Source: Taishania sp.
Lineage (GTDB): Bacteria > Bacteroidota > Bacteroidia > Flavobacteriales_D > Crocinitomicaceae
Direction of reading: 5' to 3'
Assembly (NCBI GenBank): GCA_030150045.1
Contig: JASLGM010000040.1
Span: forward strand, 1-57,636
Length of the DNA: 57,636 nucleotides
The position numbers and the translations under genes are program-made. The notes below the pieces were generated by a model. The model saw only the letters and a program-made list of their open reading frames with translations. It did no database searches and had not been told where the DNA came from. This document shows positions 8,821 through 16,655 of the stretch, one piece after another (within the stretch, counting starts at the first letter, position 1; each line of letters opens with the position of its first letter).

Positions 8821-9804
8821 ATGAAAAAGATAACTGCAGCTATTACAGGAATTCATGGTTTCGTACCTGATGAAGTGGTTACTAACGAGGATCTGTCTAA
8901 ATTCGTAGACACTTCTGACGAATGGATTACTTCCAGAACAGGAATTAAAGAACGACGAATTTTAAGAAATGGAGCATCTTCCGATATCGCTACTGAAGCG
9001 GTATTGGGATTGTTAAAGAAGAAGAATATCGATCCACTTGAGATTGATTTGGTGATTCTAGCTACAGTTACTCCAGATTATCCTTTCCCAAGTACGGCAA
9101 ACGTGCTGTGCGATAAAGTAGGAATGAAAAATGCTTGGGGCTTTGACTTAATCGCAGCGTGTTCTGGATTTATTTATGCCCTTTCTACAGGAACTCAATT
9201 CATCGAAACTGGAAGATATAAAAAAGTAATCGTGGTCGGAGTTGATAAAATGAGTTCTATCTTAGATTATCAAGACCGTACAACATGCGTTATCTTCGGT
9301 GATGGTGGTGGTGCAGTTTTACTTGAACCAAACGAAGAAGGTTTAGGAATTATGGATTTCATGTTACACTCAGACGGTGGAGGTAGAGAATACTTACTTC
9401 AACCTGCTGGTGGATCTGCAAATCCAGCTTCTGTAGAAACAGTTGAAAAACGCATGCATTTCGTAAAACAAGAAGGTAAACAAGTCTTTAAGTTTGCAGT
9501 AACCAATATGGCAGAAGTTTCTGCTAATATCATGGAGAAAAACAATCTTACGGCGGATGATATCGACTGGTTAGTTCCGCATCAAGCAAATTTGCGTATT
9601 ATTGACGCAACTGCAGATCGAATGGGATTGCCAAAAGAAAAAGTAATGGTCAACATTCAAAAATACGGAAATACAACGGCAGGTACATTACCTTTGTGTT
9701 TGTGGGATTACGAAAGCCAATTGAAAAAAGGAGACAATTTAATCCTTTCTGCTTTTGGTGGTGGCTTTACATGGGGTGCCGTTTATTTGAAATGGGCCTA
9801 TTAA
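8821..9804 (+). CDS. fabH: 3-oxoacyl-ACP synthase III
   Basis: KAS III starts fatty-acid chains by condensing acetyl-CoA (or a branched acyl-CoA) with malonyl-ACP. The 327-residue protein has the complete Cys-His-Asn triad: Cys in IAACSGFIYAL (about residue 114), His in VPHQANLRI (about 257) and Asn in YGNTTAGT (about 286). The C-terminus ends in AFGGGFTWGA, the usual FabH signature. It follows plsX by three bases. Confidence 0.96.
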   Translation: MKKITAAITGIHGFVPDEVVTNEDLSKFVDTSDEWITSRTGIKERRILRNGASSDIATEAVLGLLKKKNIDPLEIDLVILATVTPDYPFPSTANVLCDKVGMKNAWGFDLIAACSGFIYALSTGTQFIETGRYKKVIVVGVDKMSSILDYQDRTTCVIFGDGGGAVLLEPNEEGLGIMDFMLHSDGGGREYLLQPAGGSANPASVETVEKRMHFVKQEGKQVFKFAVTNMAEVSANIMEKNNLTADDIDWLVPHQANLRIIDATADRMGLPKEKVMVNIQKYGNTTAGTLPLCLWDYESQLKKGDNLILSAFGGGFTWGAVYLKWAY

Positions 9805-9848
9805 ATTTTAAATAATTAGTACATTTATCCAAGTTAAATTAATCGAAG

Positions 9849-10334
9849 ATGAATATTAAAGAAATACAAGACCTTATCAAATTCGTTGCTAAAGCAGGAG
9901 TGAATGAGGTTGAAATCGAACAAAAAGATTTTAAAATTACAATCAAGACAGCATCTGATATTGATCGTCAAATTGTAGTTCAAGCTGCAGCACCAATGCA
10001 AGCATACCCAGTTGCGGCGGCTCCAGTTGCAGCAGCGCCAGCAGTAACTCCAACAGCAGCACCAGTTGCAGAAGCTCCAGCTGAAGCATCAAACTTAATT
10101 ACAGTGAAATCACCAATGATCGGTACTTTCTACCGTTCTGCTGGGCCAGATAAAGAACCATTCGTTCAAATCGGACAAACTGTAACTAAAGGTGAAACTG
10201 TGTGTATCATCGAAGCAATGAAATTGTTTAACGAAATTGAAGCTGAAATCTCTGGTAAAATCGTTAAAGTTCTTGTAGATGATGCAACACCAGTAGAGTA
10301 TGATCAACCATTATTCTTGGTAGAACCAGCTTAA
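9849..10334 (+). CDS. accB: Biotin carboxyl carrier protein of acetyl-CoA carboxylase
   Basis: A 161-residue BCCP. The N-terminal helix region (1-45) is followed by a flexible Ala/Pro linker (46-80) and the biotinyl domain. The biotin acceptor is Lys125 in IEAMKLFNEIEAE. It works with AccC to carboxylate biotin for malonyl-CoA formation. A terminator-like hairpin lies between accB and accC. Confidence 0.96.
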   Translation: MNIKEIQDLIKFVAKAGVNEVEIEQKDFKITIKTASDIDRQIVVQAAAPMQAYPVAAAPVAAAPAVTPTAAPVAEAPAEASNLITVKSPMIGTFYRSAGPDKEPFVQIGQTVTKGETVCIIEAMKLFNEIEAEISGKIVKVLVDDATPVEYDQPLFLVEPA

Positions 10335-10355
10335 TTGCAACGATAATTCTTGCAC

Positions 10356-10380
10356 AAAGGAGTGATGAGCTCCTTTTTTG
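10356..10380 (+). terminator. Intercistronic terminator between accB and accC
   Basis: AAAGGAG and CTCCTTT form a 7-bp stem with a 7-base loop, followed by TTTG. The hairpin is modest, so it may act as a partial terminator that lowers accC relative to accB. Confidence 0.6.
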
Positions 10381-10400
10381 TTTATCATAACATTTGATAT

Positions 10401-11735
10401 ATGTTTAAAAAAATATTAATCGCAAATAGAGGCGAAATTGCATTACGTATCATTCGTACATGTAAAGAAATGGGGATTAAAACTGTAGCTGTATACTCTA
10501 CGGCTGATAAAGATAGTTTACCAGTTCGCTTCGCTGATGAAGCTGTTTGTATCGGACCAGCTTTAAGCAGCCAATCGTATTTGAGTATCCCCAATATTAT
10601 TGCAGCAGCAGAAATTACTAATGCTGATGCCATTCACCCAGGATATGGCTTCCTTTCTGAAAACGAGAAATTCTCTCGCATCTGTCAAGAAAGCGGAATC
10701 AAATTTATTGGAGCTACTCCTGAACAAATATCCGGAATGGGAGATAAGGCAAACGCAAAAGCGACAATGATTGCAGCTGGCGTACCTTGTATTCCTGGTT
10801 CTGAAGGGTTATTGAAAGACTTAGAAGACGCATTCGCAAACGCTGAAGTAGTACGCTACCCAGTGATCCTTAAAGCAACCGCAGGTGGTGGTGGTAAAGG
10901 AATGCGTATCGTTTGGAAACCAGAAGATATGGAACATGCTTGGGAATCCGCTCGTCAAGAAGCAGGAGCTGCTTTTGGAAACGACGGAATCTACATGGAG
11001 AAATACATCGAAGAACCAAGACACATCGAAATCCAAATCGCTGGAGACCAATACGGAAACGCATGTCACCTTTCTGAAAGAGATTGTTCTATTCAAAGAC
11101 GTCACCAAAAATTGGTCGAGGAAACACCTTCTCCGTTTATGACTGACGAGTTGAGAGAACGAATGGGTGAAGCTGCAATCAAAGCTTGTAAAGCGGTTAA
11201 CTACGAAGGTGTTGGTACAATTGAATTCTTAGTGGACAAAAACCGTGATTTCTATTTCATGGAAATGAATACGCGTATTCAAGTGGAACACACCATTACA
11301 GAAGAGGTTATCAATTACGACTTGATCAAAGAACAAATTAAAATTGCAGCAGGTGACCGCATCTCTGGAATCAACTATTATCCTCAATTGCACGCGATCC
11401 AATGCCGTATTAACGCAGAGGATCCGTATATGGATTTTAGACCGTCTCCAGGGAAAATCACGTCGTACCACTCTCCAGGTGGACACGGGGTGCGCATCGA
11501 TACGCATGTTTATGCAGGTTATGTGATTCCTTCTAACTACGATTCTATGATCGGAAAACTAATCGTTGTTGCCCAAACACGTGACGAAGCGATCTTGAAA
11601 ATGAAACGGGCGTTAGATGAATACATCATCGAAGGAGTGAAAACAACCATTCCTTTCCACCAAAAATTAATGGAGAATGAAGATTTCTGTGCAGGAAACT
11701 TTACCACTAAATTTATGGAAACATTCGAATTTTAA
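10401..11735 (+). CDS. accC: Biotin carboxylase subunit of acetyl-CoA carboxylase
   Basis: A 444-residue ATP-grasp biotin carboxylase that carboxylates the biotin on AccB. It has the KILIANRGEIALRII start, the glycine-rich ATP loop KATAGGGGKGMR (about 155-166) and the active-site FMEMNTRIQVEHT motif. The length is complete. The protein starts at the ATG at 10401 (MFKKILIANRG). The gene is followed by a strong terminator that closes the cluster. Confidence 0.97.
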   Translation: MFKKILIANRGEIALRIIRTCKEMGIKTVAVYSTADKDSLPVRFADEAVCIGPALSSQSYLSIPNIIAAAEITNADAIHPGYGFLSENEKFSRICQESGIKFIGATPEQISGMGDKANAKATMIAAGVPCIPGSEGLLKDLEDAFANAEVVRYPVILKATAGGGGKGMRIVWKPEDMEHAWESARQEAGAAFGNDGIYMEKYIEEPRHIEIQIAGDQYGNACHLSERDCSIQRRHQKLVEETPSPFMTDELRERMGEAAIKACKAVNYEGVGTIEFLVDKNRDFYFMEMNTRIQVEHTITEEVINYDLIKEQIKIAAGDRISGINYYPQLHAIQCRINAEDPYMDFRPSPGKITSYHSPGGHGVRIDTHVYAGYVIPSNYDSMIGKLIVVAQTRDEAILKMKRALDEYIIEGVKTTIPFHQKLMENEDFCAGNFTTKFMETFEF

Positions 11736-11754
11736 GAAACGAATACACATAGAG

Positions 11755-11786
11755 AAGGGTTGTCAATTGGCAACCCTTTTTTGTTT
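11755..11786 (+). terminator. Rho-independent terminator of accC
   Basis: AAGGGTTG and CAACCCTT form an 8-bp stem, extended by two more pairs to an AATT tetraloop, followed by TTTTTTGTTTTC. Confidence 0.85.
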
Positions 11787-11800
11787 TCTTTTTTTCTTCT

Positions 11801-11901
11801 GGGCGTTTCCCCAATCCAAATGCTTGGCTTGGTGCCGGGCTATCCGCTGTATCTCTTGTCGCCAAGTTCCTTGGCGGAGATGCCGCTCCTATCCCTAACG
11901 C
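11801..11901 (+). repeat. Family B dispersed repeat, copy 1
   Basis: Conserved blocks are GGGCGTTTCCCC, GGGCTATCCGCTGTATC and GATGCCGCTCCTATCCCTAACGC. Between the last two lies a perfect hairpin, CGCCAAG-TTC-CTTGGCG (11860-11876), and between the first two a shorter CCAA/TTGG hairpin. It is about 100 bp, just after the accC terminator. No family A copy is adjacent. Confidence 0.85.
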
Positions 11902-11942
11902 GGTTTTAGTTTAGTGTTCCTGATCGTTCTCCAGAATCGAAT

Positions 11943-12455
11943 TTATTTAGGCAGTTTAGAAATGTCTAAATGTTTTGGGTCTATTCCCTTTTTTAAAGAA
12001 GCAATTACTTCTTCTTTTTTCAACTGTTCAAATGCATCATAGCTTAAATCAAATAAGGATTGCAGCTTTACTTGTAACATTTTTTCGTTTTCATCTACTC
12101 GATCATCAGCATAGATATTCTTGAATTCCATCTTTAGAATCTCATACACTTCAAATCTTTTGTAATGTAAAAAGTCCCCAGCCTGAATTTTAAATATTTT
12201 CTTTAAAAAGGTGTAATCTTGTGTTTCTATTTCAGTAAGTTCATGGTCTTCTAAATGCTGCCGCGCTAATTGCATCAATACATTTAAAGCAATAAATTTT
12301 TGTTTCTCTATATTTCTAGCCATTGACAATCTTGAGAATTCAAGGTGATTGTAGCCATCTTTCAATGTTTCTAAAAGCTGCGAAATGGGTTCAAAATCTT
12401 TTTCTTTAGCTTTTTGTTCTAAAAAAAGCTGAGTGTCAGCTGAGAAAAGGTACAT
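11943..12455 (-). CDS. Uncharacterised helical protein, possibly TerB-like
   Basis: I do not recognise this 170-residue cytoplasmic protein with certainty. It has no signal peptide or membrane segment and looks almost wholly alpha-helical. The stretch ADDRVDENEKMLQVKLQSLF at about residues 116-135 resembles the acidic helix pair of TerB/DjlA-type domains (VDxxE...LF). An intergenic region with a family A repeat lies upstream. Confidence 0.6.
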   Translation of the reverse strand: MYLFSADTQLFLEQKAKEKDFEPISQLLETLKDGYNHLEFSRLSMARNIEKQKFIALNVLMQLARQHLEDHELTEIETQDYTFLKKIFKIQAGDFLHYKRFEVYEILKMEFKNIYADDRVDENEKMLQVKLQSLFDLSYDAFEQLKKEEVIASLKKGIDPKHLDISKLPK

Positions 12456-12580
12456 GATTACTATTCATTTGGGTTGTTAATAGTTTACTTACTTATTAAT
12501 GTTAGATAATAACGATTTACTGATTCTGATAATTGTGTCAAAAGGGGAATTATATCTTTTTTGTTTAATAAATCTATTTT

Positions 12581-12729
12581 CAGCTCGGGTGGTGCGCGGT
12601 AGCTAAATGCACTGGAAAATAGCGTGAACGAAAACTTGCCATGGCGACCAAAGGAAGCCCATGGCAAGTAGCTCGTGAACAATTTTACAGAAGTTTACTA
12701 AAGCGCAAAAACCGTTAAAGCTGCCAAAA
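12581..12729 (+). repeat. Family A dispersed repeat, copy 3
   Basis: This copy runs from CAGCTCGGG to GCTGCCAAA. Its inner arms ACTTGCCATGG (12634-12644) and CCATGGCAAGT (12659-12669) pair perfectly over 11 bp. Where other copies have GCG/CGC at the stem top, this one has GGC/GCC, a compensatory exchange. GTGAAC boxes lie on both sides. The repeat fills most of the 12,456-12,776 gap, where I see no gene. Confidence 0.88.
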
Positions 12730-12776
12730 CCAAAAGATCTTTTCTATATGTTTTCTCTACGAAAACGTCTCTTTTC

Positions 12777-15221
12777 TTACCTGATGATTTGGATGAATCC
12801 GCTGCGATACGGTTTAAAGGTTTCGTCTTTATAATCTACTTCATCGGCATGTACTTCGAAGAAATAGACGCCCGTAGGTAAGTCTTCACCGTTTTTGTTC
12901 TTCCCGCTAAAAAGCAAGTCGTTGGTTTGGGTAAAGACATGGTTCCCCCATCTGTTCACAATCTCTATGGTGTAATCGATGCATTCAGTGAATTTTTGTG
13001 ACATCATTAACACGTCGTTTACGTTGTCGTTATTTGGAGTAATTACGTTCGGGACTTGGTAATCTGGAAGGGTTAATCCAAGTGGTACGTCAACTACAAG
13101 ATCCATTGTACTAGGGCAACCGTTAACGTCAACAGCTGAAAAATGTACGTTGTGAATACCTTCGATTGCATACGTTAAATAATGATTGTCCGAAATTACC
13201 TTTTCTTTTATGTGATCAGAATTCCAATTTATTGACGAAAACTGGTTGAAATTCCCTTGCATAATAGCGTTGAAAAAACAATCTGTTCCGTAATTTAATT
13301 CCGGTATTTTAGCTGTTATGGTGTTGTATTTTTTGTCAATCTCATTTGCACATCCGTAAGTGTCGACATATTGATAATGTACATTTAGATTTTGTTCAGA
13401 CATACCAGCTGGAATAATTAAGTTTCCAACAACATAGTCTCCTGTTAGGATTCCACCTGCTGGTGTAACGCCGATATTCGTTTCCAAAATATTAGAACAT
13501 ATATTCTCCGGTATTTGAATTTCCAATGCCGGACGTGGACGGATGATGAATGGTTTTTGTATTTCGATACGGCAACCGTTGTTATCAGTTCCTTTGTAGA
13601 TTAAGGTATACTCTCCAGAAGGGAAAGCCGTTGGATCCAATGTTGTGTTTATGGTTTGACCGTTCATGGTCAAAGTAGCGTTGTTCAAGTTTCCAACTGG
13701 TGTGATTGGACTGTCGTATTCACAAGCAAAATCGGCAACGGTCAATTGTCCTTGTGTGCTTTGAACCACGGTTGCCACTCCCATAATGGTTTGTTCACAG
13801 TTGAATTCATTGGTAACACGGTAACTGATATTGTGATTTCCTATACCTGCAAGTGTTGGGTTGAATCCGTTTGCTACTGTTCCGTTTCCTGTAAGTGTTC
13901 CACCTGTTGGGGAAAGTTGTAGATCTTCTGCGGTGTTTGATGGCAAACAATACGGATTTTGGATATTCCATGTTGGTTGTGGTAGTGGACGTACAATCAT
14001 TTGTATGTTTGCGGTTGCTGGACAGCCGTTAGCGTTAGTGTAGGCACAATTTATCGTATGTGTGCCTTCTAATGCCATAGCGGGATTAAAACTGTTGCTT
14101 GTCATTCCTGGTCCGGTAAAAGTAGCGACATCTCCCGTTCCTAACGCTGGAGTTACTGTTAAGTTTACTGCATTTGCGTTTAAGCATAAGGTATTTACGC
14201 TTGTGCTAAGCGCGATTTGTGGTTCAAAATTTACAATGTTCGTATTAAAAGTCTGCGTGGTTCCGTTGGCATCGCGTACAGTTACCACATAATTTCCTTC
14301 ACATAATCCGATTGCTTCTTGAGTAACTTGAGCTTGTGAGTCGTCCCATAAGTAAGTATACGGAGCAGCACCACCAGTTACATTTATTGTAGCTGTTCCG
14401 TCACAGGTAGTACTATTAGGGTCAAAGCAAACGCCATTGCATGTTCCATAAGTAGGTGTTCCATACGATGCCCATGCACCACCATCTGTTCCACGACGGA
14501 TGGATAGATCCATGTGTTGTCCTGCTTCAATAGTTGTCACTGTATTTTTTCGATTGGCTGGAATGTCAGTATAACTCATTAAGCTGTTTACTGAATTTCC
14601 ATTACACAATGGTCGTGTTGCCACACAAGGTGTTCCGTTTCTATCATTGAAATTTCCGCTTCCCCAAGTTACGGCATCCTGTACGGCACCCGTTCTATCA
14701 TAAAAGGCAAACCATCCACCAGCATTTGGGAACCAAATACGTGTATCTGTTGTACAGTTTCCTTCACCGCTTGTATTTGCAGGAACAATTATTTCTACTG
14801 TTCTACCACCATTTGCTACCAATAGGTTAGTAGGTACTGCCGGTGCATTTACGCCTCGAACGATACAAAATCCTGCTGGTGGAACAACGGTATTTGCTGG
14901 AATGATGAATCCTCCTTTTCCTGTGTTGGTATTGTTACCTAAGTAATAGCATCCTATGTCGATGGATTCGCAAAGGTTAGGATTGTAAAGTTCAATCCAT
15001 TCTCCTCTTTGTGTTGAAGCCAGGGTTAAACTGCTACTTGATATGGACCCATCTCCTACACTTGGTGACAGCATTATTTCGTTAATTAGAATGGAGGGAC
15101 CTGTATATTGACAATCGCTTCCTGAGCAAAGATTGTTTACGGTTTTTGTAAAAGTCGCTGACATTTGTGCATAAGAATAACAGCACAGTAATGTGGTTAA
15201 CAGTAGGAAAAGAGTTTTCAT
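12777..15221 (-). CDS. T9SS-secreted surface protein with lamin-tail and CHU_C domains
   Basis: About 814 residues, likely exported by Sec and then through the type IX system to the cell surface. From the ATG at 15221 there is a signal peptide (MKTLFLLLTTLLCCYSYAQ). A lamin-tail-like domain follows (ILINEIMLSP, GEWIELYNPN), then one SprB-like repeat (TGGAAPYTYLW), Ig-like or PKD-like segments, and the gliding-motility-associated C-terminal domain (VITPNNDNVNDVL, IEIVNRWGNHVF, PTGVYFFEV). The eight extra codons upstream (start 15245) are not needed. The partner or ligand is unknown. A paralogue of the same plan lies at 19938-22025 beyond sucBA. Confidence 0.88.
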   Translation of the reverse strand: MKTLFLLLTTLLCCYSYAQMSATFTKTVNNLCSGSDCQYTGPSILINEIMLSPSVGDGSISSSSLTLASTQRGEWIELYNPNLCESIDIGCYYLGNNTNTGKGGFIIPANTVVPPAGFCIVRGVNAPAVPTNLLVANGGRTVEIIVPANTSGEGNCTTDTRIWFPNAGGWFAFYDRTGAVQDAVTWGSGNFNDRNGTPCVATRPLCNGNSVNSLMSYTDIPANRKNTVTTIEAGQHMDLSIRRGTDGGAWASYGTPTYGTCNGVCFDPNSTTCDGTATINVTGGAAPYTYLWDDSQAQVTQEAIGLCEGNYVVTVRDANGTTQTFNTNIVNFEPQIALSTSVNTLCLNANAVNLTVTPALGTGDVATFTGPGMTSNSFNPAMALEGTHTINCAYTNANGCPATANIQMIVRPLPQPTWNIQNPYCLPSNTAEDLQLSPTGGTLTGNGTVANGFNPTLAGIGNHNISYRVTNEFNCEQTIMGVATVVQSTQGQLTVADFACEYDSPITPVGNLNNATLTMNGQTINTTLDPTAFPSGEYTLIYKGTDNNGCRIEIQKPFIIRPRPALEIQIPENICSNILETNIGVTPAGGILTGDYVVGNLIIPAGMSEQNLNVHYQYVDTYGCANEIDKKYNTITAKIPELNYGTDCFFNAIMQGNFNQFSSINWNSDHIKEKVISDNHYLTYAIEGIHNVHFSAVDVNGCPSTMDLVVDVPLGLTLPDYQVPNVITPNNDNVNDVLMMSQKFTECIDYTIEIVNRWGNHVFTQTNDLLFSGKNKNGEDLPTGVYFFEVHADEVDYKDETFKPYRSGFIQIIR

Positions 15222-15315
15222 TTTTATAGTTTTCTTAGTAGACACTAAAAATGAAGAATTAGTTGCAAGAATTCGTTGTAAATGAATATTTTACTCACTT
15301 CAATGAGTATTTGAC

Positions 15316-15352
15316 AATAAAAAAGCGGATAAGATTACTCTTATCCGCTTTT
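15316..15352 (-). terminator. Rho-independent terminator of the sucA-sucB operon
   Basis: AAAAGCGGATAAGA and its exact complement form a perfect 14-bp stem with a 4-base loop (15321-15352). On the minus strand the T-tract after the stem suits transcription coming from sucB. Confidence 0.9.
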
Positions 15353-15371
15353 ACTTTTTTAATGTTTTTTA

Positions 15372-16631
15372 TTATAGTCCTAATAAAACCTCGTATGGGT
15401 CTTTACCACCAAACAACATTCTTTCAGGGTTTTCTAACATTTCTTTCACTTTAACTAAGAAACCAACAGATTCCTTACCATCAATGATTCTGTGGTCGTA
15501 AGAAAGTGCTAAATACATCATTGGACGAATTTCAACTTTCCCATCTACCGCCATTGGTCTGTCCACAATGTTGTGCATTCCCAATATTGCTGATTGCGGT
15601 GGGTTAATGATTGGTGTAGACATCATTGATCCGAAAACACCACCATTTGTTATGGTGAATGTTCCACCGATCATATCATCTGGAGTAATTTTTCCATCAC
15701 GTGCTTTGATAGCCAAACGTTTGATTTCAGCTTCTATTTCAGCTAACGACATTTGTTCCGCATTTCTAACCACAGGTACCATAAGTCCTTTTGGTGAAGA
15801 AACGGCAATACCGATATCTGCATAGTCGTGATAGATGATTTCATTTCCATCGATTTGACCGTTAACTGCTGGGAAAAGGTTTAACGCTTCTGTAACAGCT
15901 TTTGTAAAGAAAGACATGAAGCCTAAGTTTACTTCGTGGTGTTTAGCAAATTTATCTTTGTACTTCGCACGTAGGTCCATGATGGGTTTCATATCTACTT
16001 CGTTGAACGTAGTCAACATTGCTGTTTCGTTTTTTACAGAAACTAATCTTTCTGCAATTTTTCTACGAAGCATAGACATTTTTTCACGTCTTTGTTCACG
16101 TGTTCCTCCCCAACCTTGTGTTGAAGACGTGTCAAAACCACCAGCCATTGCAGCTAATACGTCTTGTTTCGTAATTCGACCGTCTTTACCTGTTCCTTGA
16201 ATACGTGTTGTGTTTACACCGTTTTCCTTTGCGATTTTTGCCGCTGCTGGAGACGCTGTTCCTGTTGCATACGTACCTTGCGCAACTGGATTAGGATTTG
16301 GTGCTGGTGCACTTTTTGTTTCCTCTTTTACTGGCGCTGGCGCTGCTTCTTGTGCTACTGGTGCTGCAGCTGCCATTCCTGCTGGGCGCTCTGCTGCTGT
16401 ATCAATGTGACAAACTACTTGTCCTACTGCTACAACGTCACCATCCTCTGCTTTTAAGGTGATGATACCACTTGCTTCTGCAGGAAGTTCCAACGTTGCT
16501 TTGTCTGAATCTACTTCAGCAATCGTTTGGTCTTTTTCTACATAATCTCCGTCGGCCACCAACCATTGTGCGATTTCAACTTCTGAAATCGATTCTCCTG
16601 GTGATGGTACTTTCATTTCTAATACAGACAT
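15372..16631 (-). CDS. sucB: 2-oxoglutarate dehydrogenase E2 (dihydrolipoyl succinyltransferase)
   Basis: E2 of the 2-oxoglutarate dehydrogenase complex, which transfers the succinyl group to CoA in the TCA cycle. The 419-residue protein has one lipoyl domain with the lipoate Lys in VDSDKATLE (about residue 44), an Ala/Pro linker, an E3/E1-binding domain (ASPAAAKIAKENGV, about 127-140) and the catalytic domain ending in SYDHRIIDGKE with the His-x3-Asp-Gly site. It lies 24 bases after sucA in one operon and ends at a strong terminator. The E3 subunit is not in this window. Confidence 0.96.
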   Translation of the reverse strand: MSVLEMKVPSPGESISEVEIAQWLVADGDYVEKDQTIAEVDSDKATLELPAEASGIITLKAEDGDVVAVGQVVCHIDTAAERPAGMAAAAPVAQEAAPAPVKEETKSAPAPNPNPVAQGTYATGTASPAAAKIAKENGVNTTRIQGTGKDGRITKQDVLAAMAGGFDTSSTQGWGGTREQRREKMSMLRRKIAERLVSVKNETAMLTTFNEVDMKPIMDLRAKYKDKFAKHHEVNLGFMSFFTKAVTEALNLFPAVNGQIDGNEIIYHDYADIGIAVSSPKGLMVPVVRNAEQMSLAEIEAEIKRLAIKARDGKITPDDMIGGTFTITNGGVFGSMMSTPIINPPQSAILGMHNIVDRPMAVDGKVEIRPMMYLALSYDHRIIDGKESVGFLVKVKEMLENPERMLFGGKDPYEVLLGL

Positions 16632-16655
16632 AACAATATCGTTATTTAATGAATA

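Noticed and set aside
16164..16457. Cys-rich 97-codon frame on the plus strand
   Set aside because: It is antisense to the Ala/Pro linker and lipoyl domain of sucB. The Cys runs come from reading GCA/GCT repeats backwards.
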